A DNA stretch of 64,000 bases from Opitutus terrae PB90-1. GTDB taxonomy: Bacteria; Verrucomicrobiota; Verrucomicrobiia; Opitutales; Opitutaceae. This document shows, one piece after another, positions 9,729-17,314 of this stretch. The notes below the pieces were generated by a model, which worked only from the letters and a program-made list of their open reading frames with translations, was not told where the DNA came from and made no database searches. The position numbers and the translations under genes were made by a program. The stretch spans positions 4,473,001 to 4,537,000 of the forward strand of contig NC_010571.1 in the NCBI RefSeq assembly GCF_000019965.1, given 5' to 3'. How positions within the stretch are numbered: the stretch's first letter is position 1; each line of letters begins with the position of its first letter.

Positions 9729-10730
9729 CGGCGCGGTGAGGGACATCAGCCCAGAGCCCAGAGTCAAGTGTCCAGAGCCGCTCCGTGCCTAGGGCACGGA
9801 GGACGGTGGACGGTGGCCGGTGAACAGTGGGCGGTGGACGGTGGGCGGTAGACGGCCAATCACGCGAATGGCGCGAATCAGGGTAGCCCACGGAACACAC
9901 CGACGACACGGAAAACACGAAAACGGGTTTGTTTTGAACAGGAGTCGACCCGAGATCGAGCCGAGACCAATCCCGATCCTCGGATTGCTGCTCGTGCCTT
10001 CAGCCCTCGGCTCTACTCGGTTTGCCTCCTGTAAAACCAGATCGGACTTGTTTGAACAGGAGTCGATCCGAGGTAGATCCGAGCCCAAACCATCGATCCT
10101 TGAACCACAGATGAACACGGATGCACACGGATCAATCCGTGATATCCGTGTAATCCGTGGTCGGTTTGACGGCTTGGAGCCTTACTCGGTTTGTCGTCGG
10201 TTCGTCTCCTGTAAAACCACTCCGGTTTGTTTGAACAGGAGCCGATCCGAGGTCGATCCGAGTTTGGCCACAAAAGGCACAGAAGGCACACGGATCAATC
10301 CGTGATTTCCGTGTAATCCGTGGTCGGTTTGACGGCTTGGAGCCTTGCTCGGCTCGTCCTCGGCTTGCCTCCTGTGAAGTCCAATCCGGTTTGTTTGAAC
10401 AGGAGGAATACCGAGGTCGATCCGAGTTAGCCCACTAAACACACGAAAAACACGAAAGGGTAACTGGTATTGCTCTTGCGCCTTTTGCGCCTCTTTGCGG
10501 CCACTCCGTCTTTCGTGTCGTTCGTTTTTAGAGGTCTCTCCCGGTTCGAAGTCCGTGTTGTTCGGGTGCTCCATGGGCAGTTCGCGTTGCTCGCAGGTCC
10601 GAGTTCGCCTCTCAACCCTCATCCCTCAACTCTCAACTTCTAGTCGCCCCTTTCACCGTCTCTGTTTGCCAAAGACACGGAAAAACGTCGAAATCAGTTC
10701 CCGGACCTCTTGTGTGGACCGTTCCAGCTG
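9729..10730. repeat. Long intergenic repeat tract with a three-unit composite tandem array
   Basis: No gene is seen. After a GGACGGTGGACGGTGG array (9795-9855) and CACGGAACACACCGACGACA motifs, hairpin copies occur at about 9930-9965 and then three times at about 165-170-bp intervals (10014, 10183, 10348). They are separated by ATCCGTGTAATCCGTGGTCG blocks, which makes a composite tandem array at 10014-10430. CTCAACTCTCAAC repeats (10612-10640) close the tract before the sugar transferase gene. Confidence 0.85.
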
Positions 10731-12146
10731 ATGCACACGCGAGAACGCAACGCCCGCCTTGCCCGCAAACTCGTCAAGATCACCATCCTCGGCGACACCT
10801 TGGCGTGCTTCGGCGGCTTGAGCCTCGGCTACTGGCTTCGCTTCAAGAGCCCTCTGCGCGCGCTGGGGATCGAGCCCAATCTTGCGTCCTCCTATGGGGA
10901 CTATTTCAACCTCATCCAGCTCGGCACGCTGCTCTTCATCGCCTCGTATTCGTTCCAGCGGCTCTACGAACCTCGCTGCCTGCTGCGACCCGAGCAAAGC
11001 CTCTGGATCATCATTCGCGGAACGTTTTTCTGGGTACTGCTCTTCCTCGGGTTCTCGCTCGCGCTCAAGTTCGAACCCTCCGTCTCCCGGATCTTCGTGG
11101 TCATCAGCAGCGTCACCTCCGTGGCGCTGCTGAGCGCGTGGCGCTTCCTGTTCTACCTGTGGGTGGCACAGCCCAAGGTGCACGATCGCCTGGTCGACCG
11201 CGTGGTGCTGGTCGGCTGGAATCGCGAGGCGCGCGCGCTGGCCCTGGCCGTCCGGCGCCGGGAAAACCGGCCCTATGACATCATCGGGCTCGTCGCCACC
11301 GAGAAATCGGAGACCGATCCCGGCCCGCCCGTGCTCGGCTTCGTGCGCGACATCGATACGGTGCTGCGCCGGCACCAGCCGTCGATGGTTATTGTGACTG
11401 ACCCCGATCTATCGCGCGAGGAGTTACAGCGAATCTCGAGCGCGTGCGAACGGCTCTACGTCTATTTCAAGATCGTGCCGTCCGCCTTCCAGGTGTTCGT
11501 CTCGAATCTCCAGATGGAGACCGTATCCGGCGTCCCGGTGCTGGGCTGGGGCCGACTGCCGTTGCGCGACCTGCACAATGCGGCACTGAAGCGCGCGATG
11601 GACATCTTCGGCGCACTGGTCGGTTTGATTGGCGCAATGCCGATCATGATCGTGCTCGCGCTGCTGATCAAGCGGGAGAGTCCCGGCCCCGTGCTCTACT
11701 ACCAGACCCGTACGGGACTACACGGCCGGCCATTCCGGATCTACAAGCTCCGCTCGATGCGCAAGGATGCCGAAGCCAAGACCGGGGCCCGCTGGGCGGT
11801 GCCGAACGACAACCGCCGGCTCAAGATCGGCGCGTTCATGCGCGAGTGGAATCTCGATGAACTGCCGCAGTTCTGGAACATCCTGCGCGGGGACATGAGC
11901 CTGGTCGGCCCGCGACCCGAGCGGCCGGAACTGATTCGTGAATTCGAAAAACGGATCCCGCACTACAATCCGCGGCACGAAGTGCGCCCGGGGTTGACCG
12001 GCTGGGCGCAGGTCAACGGGCTCCGCGGCGACACCAGCCTGACCGAACGTATCCGGTACGACCTGTACTATATCGAAAAGTGGTCGCTCTGGTTCGACAT
12101 CCAGATCATGGCGCTGACGTTCCTGCGCAGGCAGAATGCGTACTGA
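10731..12146 (+). CDS. Polyprenyl-phosphate glycosyl-1-phosphate transferase (exopolysaccharide priming enzyme)
   Basis: 471 residues from the ATG at 10731; a TTG at 10710 in the same frame is less likely. The N-terminal half has four or five membrane segments (GDTLACFGGLSLGYW onward) and a Rossmann-like CoA-binding-type region (VVLVGWNREARALALAVR). The C-terminal bacterial sugar transferase domain shows KRAMDIFGALVGL, FRIYKLRSMRKDAE, LDELPQFWNILRGDMSLVGP, RPE and RPGLTGWAQVNG. It transfers a sugar 1-phosphate to undecaprenyl phosphate at the inner membrane and so starts a repeat unit. The glycosyltransferases that would extend it are probably those at 18-25 kb, about 6 kb away on the other strand. 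The sugar (glucose, galactose or N-acetyl form) cannot be told. Confidence 0.93.
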   Translation: MHTRERNARLARKLVKITILGDTLACFGGLSLGYWLRFKSPLRALGIEPNLASSYGDYFNLIQLGTLLFIASYSFQRLYEPRCLLRPEQSLWIIIRGTFFWVLLFLGFSLALKFEPSVSRIFVVISSVTSVALLSAWRFLFYLWVAQPKVHDRLVDRVVLVGWNREARALALAVRRRENRPYDIIGLVATEKSETDPGPPVLGFVRDIDTVLRRHQPSMVIVTDPDLSREELQRISSACERLYVYFKIVPSAFQVFVSNLQMETVSGVPVLGWGRLPLRDLHNAALKRAMDIFGALVGLIGAMPIMIVLALLIKRESPGPVLYYQTRTGLHGRPFRIYKLRSMRKDAEAKTGARWAVPNDNRRLKIGAFMREWNLDELPQFWNILRGDMSLVGPRPERPELIREFEKRIPHYNPRHEVRPGLTGWAQVNGLRGDTSLTERIRYDLYYIEKWSLWFDIQIMALTFLRRQNAY

Positions 12147-12632
12147 ACGGAGATGAGAGTTGAGGGTTGAGAGTTGAGAGTCGTGGGAGCGCGGACGGCT
12201 TCGTCCGCAGGTAGGGCGCGTTATCCCTAACGCGCCGCCTCCGGGGTCGATCGGTCCGAGAACGATCGAAATGCAGGACACAGAGGCCACGGAGAGCACA
12301 AACCGAGGGCACAGAGCTGATCACTGTAACCACAGATGGACACAGATCCGTGGAATCGGTGGTTGGTTAGGGAGCTCGGGCGTTGACTCCGCCTGTCCTC
12401 GGTTCGTCTCCTGTGAATCCAAACCGGTTTGTTTGAACAGGAGGCGATCCGAGGCCGATCCGAGGACGATCCGCCAATCCTAGGAGCTGTCGCTTCGCTC
12501 GGTAACGCGGGCAGCTCGCTGGGCGGAGATCAGAGGGCAGAGTTCAGAGCCCGACCTCTCTCAACCCTCAACTCTCAACTTTCCCATCACCGTCCACAGT
12601 CCACCGTTTTCCGTCCACCGGACTCGTCTCGC
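12147..12632. repeat. Intergenic repeat tract with GTAG-headed palindrome
   Basis: No gene is seen. A GAGTTGAGGGTTGAGAGTTG array (12155-12180), a palindrome around GCGGACGGCTTCGTCCGC (12185-12208), and a GTAG-headed palindrome GTAGGGCGCGTTATCCC with its arm (12211-12236) come first. Next are a block nearly identical to one at 3618-3690, a hairpin copy (about 12395-12470), a GCTGTCGCTTCGCTCGGTAA motif repeated at 38347, and CTCAACTCTCAACTTTC and GTCCACCG motifs. Confidence 0.8.
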
Positions 12633-12938
12633 CTACTCCGCGGAACGGGCGTGAAAGGGCTTGGGCGGGTCGCCCTCGAACTCGGACGCGGTCAGCTTAG
12701 CCAAAGGGACCGGCAGCCACCGCTCCTCGCGTCCGTAATAGCGGCACGTGCGAAGATTCACCACGATCAGGATGCCCACGCCGGCGAGCCGGAGATCCTC
12801 CGTCGTCGGCGGCGTGCGGCTGCCAAACACCGAGCCCTGATCGGACACGAAGACGAACCGGTATCCACGCAGCGAGCTCGGGTGCGGGACCAGCGCGGAC
12901 ATGACGGGACGATCAGCCACGCTAACAACAACTGTCAA
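12633..12938 (-). CDS. Small hypothetical protein
   Basis: Up to 101 residues from a TTG at 12938, or 89 from the ATG at 12902, which I find at least as likely. The residues look coding (RLAGVGILIVVNLRTCRYYG, then REERWLPVPLAKLT), but I recognise no family. It is divergent from the XRE regulator at 12996 and shares a short upstream region with it, so the two may form a regulator-target pair. That is inference from position only. Confidence 0.45.
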   Translation of the reverse strand: MTVVVSVADRPVMSALVPHPSSLRGYRFVFVSDQGSVFGSRTPPTTEDLRLAGVGILIVVNLRTCRYYGREERWLPVPLAKLTASEFEGDPPKPFHARSAE

Positions 12939-12995
12939 GTGAAATGCTATTTATAGGCTGTCGATCCATAGGCATCTCACCGTTAGGATTCTCGC

Positions 12996-13226
12996 GTGGC
13001 TGCCGAAAGTGCGAAAGAACTCCGGGCGTTGGGAGAAGCGATCCGCGCAGGACGGAAGACCCTGGGGTTGAGCCAGGAAGACTTTGCCGAACGGTGCGAC
13101 GTGCACCGCACCTACGTGGGCCAGGTCGAACGAGGAGAGAAAAACATCTCGTTCACCAACGTTCTGAGGATCGCGCGTGCGATCGGCCAAAAACCCTCCG
13201 TCCTTCTGGGCAAGGCGGGACTCTAG
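12996..13226 (+). CDS. XRE-family helix-turn-helix regulator
   Basis: 76 residues from a GTG at 12996. It is a single Cro/C1-type HTH covering almost the whole protein: LGEAIRAGRKTLGLSQEDFA, then DVHRTYVGQVERGEKNISF, then LRIARAIGQKPSVLL. The size and the LSQEDFAERCDVHRTYVGQ pattern resemble the controller (C) proteins of restriction-modification systems and other stand-alone repressors. No methylase or nuclease gene is adjacent. It may regulate itself and the divergent small gene at 12633-12938. Confidence 0.85.
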   Translation: MAAESAKELRALGEAIRAGRKTLGLSQEDFAERCDVHRTYVGQVERGEKNISFTNVLRIARAIGQKPSVLLGKAGL

Positions 13227-13425
13227 ACCGCGAACCCGCGGTGCTCTTGCCTCGGATCGCCCTTGGTATTCCTCCTGTTCAAACAGACTAGGCCTTACGC
13301 TTTAAGCTTTATGCCTTAAACTGACAGCGTGTCGCGCTGATTCTCACAGGAGCCGAGCCGAGGACAAACCGAGGAAATCGCGCCAAGAGGCGCAGAAGAA
13401 GCAGCGGCGGCGGTGAACGGCCAAC
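13227..13425. repeat. Short repeat tract with an inverted hairpin copy
   Basis: A hairpin element in the opposite orientation (ATTCCTCCTGTTCAAACAGA, about 13250-13280), an inverted TTTAAGCTTTATGCCTTAAA motif (13300), and the left part of another hairpin copy (CAGGAGCCGAGCCGAGGACA, 13348). No gene. Confidence 0.75.
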
Positions 13426-13456
13426 AAAAAGCCGCCGGGGGATCCGCACCGGCGGC
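13426..13456 (-). terminator. Rho-independent terminator of the two-gene unit
   Basis: Read on the minus strand, an 8-bp stem (GCCGCCGG/CCGGCGGC, 10-base loop) is followed by TTTTT. It lies about 30 bases after the stop of the gene at 13487-14038. Confidence 0.85.
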
Positions 13457-13486
13457 TCGTTATTCAGCGGGCTGGCTCACACCTGA

Positions 13487-14038
13487 TCAGGGCATGGTCC
13501 AGGTTTCGCTGAGGGTCCCGGTGTGTCCGGGGCGATCGACCGCGGTGGCGGCGATGCTGACGGTCTGGCCGCTGGTGCGCGCCGTGGTGGCGGTGTACAC
13601 CCACATGCCATTGACCAACGTGGCGGCGCCCTCCTCGAGCACCGACAGATCCGCGTTGCGGATGGCCACGTTGACCGCCGTGACGCTCACGTCGTCGCGG
13701 GCGCCGACCGTAATCGGATCGCCGATGGCGCCGTGATACCCGCTCAGGTTGATGAGGTCGACCTCCGGCGGCCGGAGGTAGTCCGCCATCATGACGATGA
13801 ACGGCGTCCAACCGTTCTCGCGGGCGGCCTGCTCGTAGACCGCGTCCGGGGTGGTGCTGCGGGCGTAGGCGGCCGCGAGCTTGAACCGATTGCGGGCCTG
13901 GACCTGGGCGGCCGACTGCGGATCCGCAGGCGCGACGCGCGGGCCGATGATGACCCGCCCGCCGCGGAGCCGGTAGATCCAGTTGTCGATGCCGCCCTGG
14001 ATGGCCTTGAGGGCGCTGTTGAGTTGAATCCTAGCCAT
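13487..14038 (-). CDS. Conserved-looking protein of unknown function, second gene of a two-gene unit
   Basis: 183 residues from the ATG at 14038, with a strong Shine-Dalgarno (AAGGAGGG about 8 bases upstream). The N-terminal half is basic with GGRVIIGPRVAPADPQSAAQ then VQARNRFKLAAAY. That pattern, loosely reminiscent of DUF6266-type proteins, is only a memory-level resemblance. The C-terminal half (from about residue 105) is Thr/Val/Ala-rich with alternating beta-strand character and could be an Ig-like beta-sandwich. There is no signal peptide. The start overlaps the end of the upstream gene, so the two are probably translationally coupled, and a clear terminator follows. Function unknown. 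Confidence 0.75.
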   Translation of the reverse strand: MARIQLNSALKAIQGGIDNWIYRLRGGRVIIGPRVAPADPQSAAQVQARNRFKLAAAYARSTTPDAVYEQAARENGWTPFIVMMADYLRPPEVDLINLSGYHGAIGDPITVGARDDVSVTAVNVAIRNADLSVLEEGAATLVNGMWVYTATTARTSGQTVSIAATAVDRPGHTGTLSETWTMP

Positions 14039-14393
14039 GACGACGCCCTCCTTTCTGCGCCGGTTGCGGCGTCGGACAGCGGGTCCGCGGGTCGCATTCT
14101 GACGAGGGGAATCCCTCTTGCGACCCTCTTGAACCCATGCTGTGACCGACCTGTCGGTTTCCGGGAGCGGTTCCGGCCCGGCCGGTCGAGTCGACCGGCT
14201 GGTAACGGTAGCTCTCGAGCTTCATCTTCTCGACCGAGGCAGCCGTGCGGCCGCGCCGGCGGAAGAGCGACAGCAGCGGAACGACCAAGGCGGTCGCGAT
14301 GGCGATCACCGGATTGCGCTGGAGCGCGGTATCGATCAACTGCCGGCCCGCCGTGGCGGCGGTGTCGGGGTCGATCAGTTTGTTCTCTGGCAT
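14031..14393 (-). CDS. Small membrane-associated protein of unknown function, first gene of a two-gene unit
   Basis: 120 residues from the ATG at 14393 (MPENKLIDPDTAATAGRQLI), with AAAGGACA as a plausible ribosome site. One hydrophobic segment (PVIAIATALVVPLLSLF, about residues 28-44) is followed by RRRGR and a basic, Gly/Ser/Pro-rich tail, so it may be a single-pass inner-membrane protein with the tail in the cytoplasm. It overlaps the next gene by 8 bases. No family recognised. Confidence 0.65.
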   Translation of the reverse strand: MPENKLIDPDTAATAGRQLIDTALQRNPVIAIATALVVPLLSLFRRRGRTAASVEKMKLESYRYQPVDSTGRAGTAPGNRQVGHSMGSRGSQEGFPSSECDPRTRCPTPQPAQKGGRRHG

Positions 14394-14593
14394 ACTTGTC
14401 CTTTGGTTGAGTTCATCCGGTCCCGGAGCGGCTGAGGCCGCCCCTTCGCGGATGCAGGACAAGGCTAGCGGAAATCGGGCTGGTGCGGGTAATCGGCAGA
14501 TGCGATGCGGAGCATCGGCGCGGGCGATACGCGGGGACGGCGGACGGTGGACGGTGGACGCCCGCTAATCACGCGAATGGCGCGAATAAGCGC

Positions 14594-14737
14594 TAGCCCG
14601 GAAATTTCATGAACAGGAGTGACGCTCCGTCCGAAATTTCCGTCCGCCTGCGGCGGAGCGACCTTGTCGCGGCTAGCCCCGACAGAGTCGGTCCGGAGGG
14701 CGGATATTTGATGAATTCCATGAAATATCCGGGCTAG
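14594..14737. mobile_element. MITE-like element with terminal inverted repeats
   Basis: A 144-bp segment bounded by CTAGCCCGGAAATTTCATG and, at the right end, CATGAAATATCCGGGCTAG. The ends pair over about 20 of 22 positions. No coding capacity and no clear target-site duplication. It may be a non-autonomous element or a long stem-loop. Confidence 0.6.
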
Positions 14738-14872
14738 GGCGATGGCGGGTAGAGCCCACGAAATACACGAAAGGCACGAAAAGGGTAACTGGCAGCTTTC
14801 GGCATAAAGCTTATAGCGTAAGGCACAGAACGGTGGACGGTAGACGGTGAGCGGTGGACGGGGACCGGTGAC

Positions 14873-14942
14873 GCGGTTCCTCCTACGCCAAGCCTTCCTC
14901 CTACGCCAAGGCTTCCTCCTACGCCAAGGCTACGGAGGACAA
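14873..14942. repeat. 18-bp iterons (CTTCCTCCTACGCCAAGG)
   Basis: Three consecutive TTCCTCCTACGCCAAG(G) units followed by CTACGGAGGACAAGACGGAG. The same arrangement with two units (CTTCCTCCTTCGCCAAGG) occurs at 16973-17025. A single related unit sits inside the glycosidase gene near 9481-9508. Confidence 0.85.
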
Positions 14943-15118
14943 GACGGAGGACAGGGGACGGTGGACGGTGGAACGGTAGGCGGTAGACCGGATACAAGTG
15001 TCGCACCGTCCGCATTACATTGGTATTGCAAAGCGCGGGCGTTTCTGTCTGGGTACCATACCCGCGTCTGTGCACCGGCAGCAGTCCAGGCTGCGGATGC
15101 GCCCCACCCCCACTGCGC

Positions 15119-16006
15119 GTGAACCCTCAACGACTGGACTGGTTCGTGAAGGTCGCCCGCTGTGGTGGGATCAGCCAGGCGGTACGCCGGCTGCCTCACA
15201 CGATCCAGCAGCCCGCCTTGAGCGAGCACATGACGGAGCTGGAGGAGGAGCTGGGGACCAAGCTGTTCATCCGGCAGCCGTTTAAGCTCCTCGGTCCCGG
15301 TCGGGAGCTGCTTCGCCTGGCCGGCCCGTTCTTCGACGAACTCACGGCGCTCGTCGAAAGGCTGCGAGATCGGCGGGAGCATCTTCGGCTAGCCGTGACG
15401 GAACTGGTGCGGCCGGAAGGGCTGTCGCGACTGATCACCACGCTGGAGGCAGCGCATCCCGGGCTGCGCTGCACGGTAAGCTCGGAGAGATGGCCCGAGG
15501 TCGGCGACAGCCTGAGAAACGGGACGGTCGATCTGGCGCTGACGTTGCGCGGTGAAGCGCGGCTGCCCGGCGTGTCGATGCGTGACCTCGCGGAGTTGCC
15601 GCTGGCGCTGTTGGTTCCGACCGGCAGTGCGCTGCGCGATCCGGAAGAGCTTTGGCGAAACCAGCCCATCACGCAGCGGCTGATTTGTCCGGGGCCGGCT
15701 CATGCCGTGACGGAGATGTTCGAGCGGGGGTTGGGCTTGGCCCGGATGCACTGGCCCGTGGCGATCGAAGTCGATTCGCTGCGCCGGCTGATCGATCTGG
15801 TCGGCGCGGGCGGAGGCGTCGGGGTGACCGTGATGGCGCCCTGGCTGGTCCGGCGTCGGGACGTCCGGGTGCTCCCGTTGAGCGGGTTTGCTCCGGTGCA
15901 TCTGGCCGTGTTCTGGAAAAGTCCGCCGCAGGCGATCGTGCGCGAAGCAGTGGAGGCGTCGGTCGCGGTGCTGGGAGAAGCATCGCCGGAGGCGATGGCG
16001 GTTTGA
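15119..16006 (+). CDS. LysR-family transcriptional regulator
   Basis: 295 residues from the GTG at 15119; an earlier in-frame start at 15020 would add residues unlike the family. The N-terminal winged HTH reads RLDWFVKVARCGGISQAVRR, then ALSEHMTELEEELGTKLFIR, and matches the LysR fold. The effector-binding domain follows from about residue 90 (LRLAVTELVRPEGLSRLITT). QQPALSEHMTELE is the recognition helix region. Target and effector are unknown. The gene is flanked on both sides by repeat tracts, so it has no obvious divergent target. Confidence 0.9.
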   Translation: MNPQRLDWFVKVARCGGISQAVRRLPHTIQQPALSEHMTELEEELGTKLFIRQPFKLLGPGRELLRLAGPFFDELTALVERLRDRREHLRLAVTELVRPEGLSRLITTLEAAHPGLRCTVSSERWPEVGDSLRNGTVDLALTLRGEARLPGVSMRDLAELPLALLVPTGSALRDPEELWRNQPITQRLICPGPAHAVTEMFERGLGLARMHWPVAIEVDSLRRLIDLVGAGGGVGVTVMAPWLVRRRDVRVLPLSGFAPVHLAVFWKSPPQAIVREAVEASVAVLGEASPEAMAV

Positions 16007-16513
16007 GGAGTAAGGCTTAAAGTCTAAGGCTCGGACTGGTTTAAACAGGAGACGATCCGAGGGAGAACCGAGATCCAATCGAGATTGGCCGCAAGAAGGC
16101 GCAGAACGGTGGACAGTCGACGGTGGACGGTAAACGGGGGACGGGGGACGGTGGACAGTTGACGATAGACGGAGGACAGGGAGCGGTGAAGCGGTAGACG
16201 GTGGGCGGTGCTCCGTTTAGCTGGGAGCCGAGTGTCAGAGCCCGATCTACAGTCGATCACGCCGGCCCGGCTCTCAGCTCTGGACTCTCAGCTCTCAACT
16301 CCGCCTGTCCTCGGTTTGCCTCCTGTAAAATCAGATCGGATTTGTTTGAACAGGAGTCGACCCGAGGTCGATCCGAGGACAATCCGCCAATCCTTAAACG
16401 ATGGACACAGATCCGTGACCATTCGTGCGAGTCGCGCTGCGGGCATAGCCCTGCCCCGTCGAGCGCTCCGCGCTTTGGCCTCTGACTATCGCCTGCCGTC
16501 TATGGTAGTCCGT
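16007..16513. repeat. Intergenic repeat tract
   Basis: No gene is seen. An AAGGCTTAAAGTCTAAGGCT motif, a hairpin right arm (16035-16070), a GGACGGTGGAC-type array (16105-16205), then a block at 16237-16387 nearly repeated at 38050-38190, which includes a full hairpin copy (16308-16380). GTCTACCGCCC-type repeats lead into the VanZ-like gene. Confidence 0.8.
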
Positions 16514-16906
16514 CTACCGCCCGACCATCGGCCGTCTGCCGCCCACGGTCCATCGCCGACTGTGGACCGTCCACCGAATCGCCTCAACCACGGCGGCGGC
16601 GAGCGCAACTCCGAGCCACGCTGCGGCCACGTCCCGCAGGTCACAGAACCGGGTGGGAATCCACAGCTGCGCGATCTCGCACACCAGTGCGAACGCGGCG
16701 ACGCCTGCGTAGCCTCGCACCCGTCGCTGGCGCGATTCGGCGAGCAGTCCCACTACGAGCGCCAGGAAACCGAACGCCGGTATATTCCGGAGCACGCCGG
16801 AGCGGTTCGTCCATTCCGCGACGGAATCCGGCAGCCATAAAAACTCGGCGACCCGTGGCGAGCTGCGCACGCTAAGAGCGGTCATCGCCAGGATCAATAG
16901 CAGCAC
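16514..16906 (-). CDS. VanZ-like membrane protein with repeat-derived ends
   Basis: About 130 residues if the GTG at 16906 is used. The frame stays open upstream to 17197, but that part is translated repeat DNA. Hydrophobic segments GLVLLLILAMTALSV, NIPAFGFLALVVGLLA and VAAFALVCEIAQLWIPTRF are followed by CDLRDVAAAWLGVALAAAVV. The F-A-L-x-C-E-x-x-Q-x-W-x-P-x-R pattern with a following D-x-x-D is typical of the VanZ family. The last 15 or so residues (HSRRWTVGGRRPMVGR) are again translated GGTGGACGG-type repeat, so the original stop was probably lost. VanZ-like proteins are often found near surface polysaccharide genes. The role is not defined. Confidence 0.65.
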   Translation of the reverse strand: MLLLILAMTALSVRSSPRVAEFLWLPDSVAEWTNRSGVLRNIPAFGFLALVVGLLAESRQRRVRGYAGVAAFALVCEIAQLWIPTRFCDLRDVAAAWLGVALAAAVVEAIRWTVHSRRWTVGGRRPMVGR

Positions 16907-17314
16907 CAGTCCGCGACCGAGAACGACGGTGGACAGTCGACGGGAGACGATCGACTGTAGACGGTGGGCGGTTCCTCCTTCGCCAAGCCTTCCTCCTTCG
17001 CCAAGGCTACGGAGGACAAGACGGAGGACGGGAGACGGTGGACAGTGGCGGTCGGCGGTGGACGGAAGACGGTGGGCCGTTGACGTTCGCTGCGACGGCC
17101 GCATCTCTGCTTCGCACGGAAACTCGGAAACAAAGGTGGCGGAATGGAGCGAGTTGCCGGGCTGCATGGCTGCGGGTGTGGCAAAAATTCGGCACATCCG
17201 CCCGATTCTGGAGCGCGTCTGACGTCACCTCTCGCTCATCTTGGGATGGCAAATGGCCTTGCCCGTCGCGCCGACAAAATCCTCAAGCGCAACGCTCCAT
17301 AGTACCGATTTACG
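16907..17314. repeat. Repeat tract ending at the border of the polysaccharide island
   Basis: GGTGGACGG-type arrays (16925-16970 and 17025-17090) enclose two 18-bp iterons and the CTACGGAGGACAAGACGGAG tail (16973-17025). From about 17100 the sequence loses repeat character. No gene is seen. This marks the left edge of the repeat-free island. Confidence 0.7.

Larger units (their letters stand above)
14394..15118. repeat. Intergenic tract with a MITE-like element and 18-bp iterons
   Basis: Apart from the two elements listed separately (14594-14737 and 14873-14942) the stretch contains GGACGGTGGACGGTGGACG (14540-14560), CACGAAAGGCACGAAAAGGG (14766), a GCATAAAGCTTATAGCGTAA motif (14801), and GGTGGACGG-type arrays on both sides of the iterons. 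No gene is seen. The LysR promoter must lie near the right end. Confidence 0.75.

Noticed and set aside
10014-10430. Possible CRISPR array in the regularly spaced repeats
   Set aside because: Units are about 165-170 bp, the repeats are imperfect and the spacers themselves are repeats. No cas gene is present.
12996-13226. Restriction-modification system
   Set aside because: Only a C-protein-like regulator is present; there is no methylase or nuclease nearby.
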